5,767 bases of DNA from Campylobacterales bacterium (lineage in GTDB: Bacteria; Campylobacterota; Campylobacteria; Campylobacterales; Hydrogenimonadaceae), in contig JAMOMS010000276.1 of assembly GCA_027067015.1 (NCBI GenBank), positions 1 through 5,767 of the forward strand, in the 5' to 3' direction. The notes beneath the pieces are model-generated. The model had not been told where the DNA came from. It ran no database searches and saw only the letters and a program-made list of their open reading frames with translations. A program made the position numbers and the translations under genes. Every line of letters begins with the position of its first letter. The stretch's first letter is position 1. Shown here in pieces: positions 4,209-5,767 of this stretch.

Positions 4209-5767
4209 CTATCTCTTTTCCTGCGCCAGTTTTTGCAAAACGGTATCCCGCACGGCGGTATCCACGCGCCGACACGCCCCTTCAAAAGCTGTTTTTTCAC
4301 CAATCACCAGGCACATCTTTTTGGCGCGGGTAACGGCGGTATACAAAAGCTTGGTATTGAGCATGACGTAATGGCTGAAGGTCATGGGCAGTAAAACGGT
4401 CTCATACTCCATCCCCTGGGTTTTGTGCACGGTCAGCGCGTAGGCCGGCGCCAGGTACTCCCCCAGCATCTCAAAACCGTAGCGCACCACCGTCTCCTCG
4501 GTCGGGTAGTAGACATAGCAGTGCTCCTCCTCTTCGTCTATTTTGAAAATCATGCCGATCATGCCGTTGAAGATGCGCTGTTTTTCGGCATCGAGCGAGG
4601 CTTTGAAGGCTTCGGGCGACCAGGCGGGCATATTTTCGTTGCGGGTGTGCACCACCTTGTCATAAAGGGCGAAGGTATAAACGCCCCGTTTGACGCTTTG
4701 GCGCGGGTTGGGATTGGCCAGCGCCTGAAGCTGGCGGTTAAGCTCCTCCGTACCCAGCAGGCCCCCCTTCATGGGGGTAATCACCTGCCACGCCGTCACG
4801 TAGGCGCCTATCTCCTTTCGGCTCAGGTGTTCCCTGGCCCGAAGGATATAAGAAGCCGCCTCACGCTTGAGCCTCTCAAGAATGGCAAGGTTATAGCGCT
4901 CCCGCACGGCCTTGCGCGCCTGCGCGTCCAATTGGCTCTTTGAGAGGTAATTTTCCTGCGCCGGACACATGATTAGCCGAAAATCGCCGTACGCCCGATC
5001 CAAATCGGGCACCCGGCCCCGGCGTATACTGTCGGCGATCAGGGCAATCGCCTGCTCCTCGCTCTGGCGGTAGATTTTGGTCAGTTTGACGGTCGGAATA
5101 AGGTCATATTTAACAATATCACGCAAAGTGTCGCCCGCGCCGATGGGCGGCAGTTGCCCGTCATCCCCCACCACAATCAACACGGCCGTCTCTTTCAGGC
5201 GCGAAACAAGCCGGTAAAAGAGACGGGCGTTGACCATGCTGGCCTCATCCAGCAGTAACACGTCAAAAGGCATGGGCGCCTCGGCATAGGTGGTCAAAAG
5301 GCTCTGGATCGTCGCGCCCCGGTAGCCGGTGGCTTCCCGGATGCGCCGCGTGGCGATCCCCGAAAGGGCCGTGGTCATGATGTTTTCATACCCGTACCGC
5401 TCTTCCAGCAACTTTAAAAGCATCCTGGAAGCGGTACTCTTACCCGTACCGGCGTAGCCGACCAGCGCCATCACCCGCACGCCGCTGTTTAAGAGGCAAA
5501 CCGCCTCTTTTTGCTCCTCTCCCAGGCTAAAGCCCGCCCGCTTCTCTTCTCTTGCTATAAAAGCGTCAATATCCTCCGTCAACGGCTCGCCCGCCATCTG
5601 ACGCCGGCTCTTGAAAAAGGCATAAAGCCCCGCTTCCGCCTCATAATAGAGCGGATGGGCCCAAGCCTCCCCGACACGTTTGAGCCTGCCTTGCGCCGAC
5701 ATCTGCGCCAAAACCCGCTCAACCGGCGTATGCGACAGATCCTCCAGCGCCAGCGCCCGGGCCAGCT
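4209..5767 (-). CDS. recD2: RecD2-like SF1B DNA helicase (partial, N-terminus beyond right edge)
   Basis: RecD2-type enzymes are 5'-3' SF1B helicases in DNA repair and replication-fork processing, acting without RecBC. The last 518 residues are visible; numbering here starts at the first full codon (5765). A helical/winged-helix-like segment (1-75) contains HPLYYEAEAGLYAFF. Motif I is GYAGTGKST (103-111), motif II DEAS (173-176), motif III GDDGQLPP (200-207), and a motif IV-like KIYRQSEEQ follows. After an SH3-like insert near MIGMIFKIDEEEE come HKTQGMEYE (447-455) and motif VI YTAVTRAKK (475-483). All catalytic motifs are intact. Full RecD2 proteins have about 720-750 residues, so roughly 200 are missing. 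The frame is open to the window edge, so the TTG at 5711 is internal. It ends with TAG at 4209-4211, 80 bases before the antitoxin-like gene. Confidence 0.92.
   Translation of the reverse strand, partial: LARALALEDLSHTPVERVLAQMSAQGRLKRVGEAWAHPLYYEAEAGLYAFFKSRRQMAGEPLTEDIDAFIAREEKRAGFSLGEEQKEAVCLLNSGVRVMALVGYAGTGKSTASRMLLKLLEERYGYENIMTTALSGIATRRIREATGYRGATIQSLLTTYAEAPMPFDVLLLDEASMVNARLFYRLVSRLKETAVLIVVGDDGQLPPIGAGDTLRDIVKYDLIPTVKLTKIYRQSEEQAIALIADSIRRGRVPDLDRAYGDFRLIMCPAQENYLSKSQLDAQARKAVRERYNLAILERLKREAASYILRAREHLSRKEIGAYVTAWQVITPMKGGLLGTEELNRQLQALANPNPRQSVKRGVYTFALYDKVVHTRNENMPAWSPEAFKASLDAEKQRIFNGMIGMIFKIDEEEEHCYVYYPTEETVVRYGFEMLGEYLAPAYALTVHKTQGMEYETVLLPMTFSHYVMLNTKLLYTAVTRAKKMCLVIGEKTAFEGACRRVDTAVRDTVLQKLAQEKR

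Noticed and set aside
4425..4943. Plus-strand open frame opposite the helicase
   Set aside because: It overlaps conserved helicase motifs on the minus strand and shows no motif of its own.
5709..5711. TTG at 5711 as the start of the helicase gene
   Set aside because: The frame stays open to the window edge with RecD2-like sequence, and about 200 N-terminal family residues would otherwise be missing.

Overview
The window looks chromosomal and most likely comes from a Campylobacterota (former Epsilonproteobacteria) species of fairly high GC. The clue is DapD: its about 400-residue long form closely resembles, from memory, the Helicobacter-type enzyme. The genus cannot be fixed from the sequence. 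There is no phage, transposase or CRISPR array in view.

Layout from left to right. (1) 1-1127, minus: the N-terminal two thirds of a YbiT-type ABC-F ATPase, cut by the left edge. (2) 1128-1309: an intergenic stretch holding a long imperfect inverted repeat that looks like a REP-type element and could also be the arsC terminator. (3) 1310-1666, minus: a glutaredoxin-dependent arsenate-reductase-family protein (ArsC). (4) 1696-1992, plus: a small membrane protein of unknown function, divergent from arsC and meeting dapD tail to tail with overlapping stop codons. (5) 1989-3191, minus: dapD, tetrahydrodipicolinate N-succinyltransferase of lysine and diaminopimelate synthesis. (6) 3293-3369, plus: tRNA-Thr(CGT), transcribed away from dapD from its own sigma70-like promoter. 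(7) 3370-4208: a visibly AT-richer segment beginning at the 3' end of the tRNA gene. It carries a two-gene minus-strand operon: an acidic, probably helical protein I do not recognise (3751-4128), overlapping by 11 bases a RelE/ParE-type toxin (3483-3761). (8) 4209-5767, minus: the C-terminal 518 residues of a RecD2-like SF1B DNA helicase, cut by the right edge.

Most genes are housekeeping: translation (ABC-F, tRNA), lysine and cell-wall precursor synthesis (DapD), and DNA repair (RecD2-like). The accessory part is the small toxin-antitoxin-like cassette between the tRNA and the helicase gene. It is the best candidate for something undescribed, because the toxin fold is recognisable while its upstream partner matches no antitoxin family I know. 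The second item of interest is the repeat in the ABC-F/arsC gap. All family assignments rest on reading motifs by eye; no database search was run.
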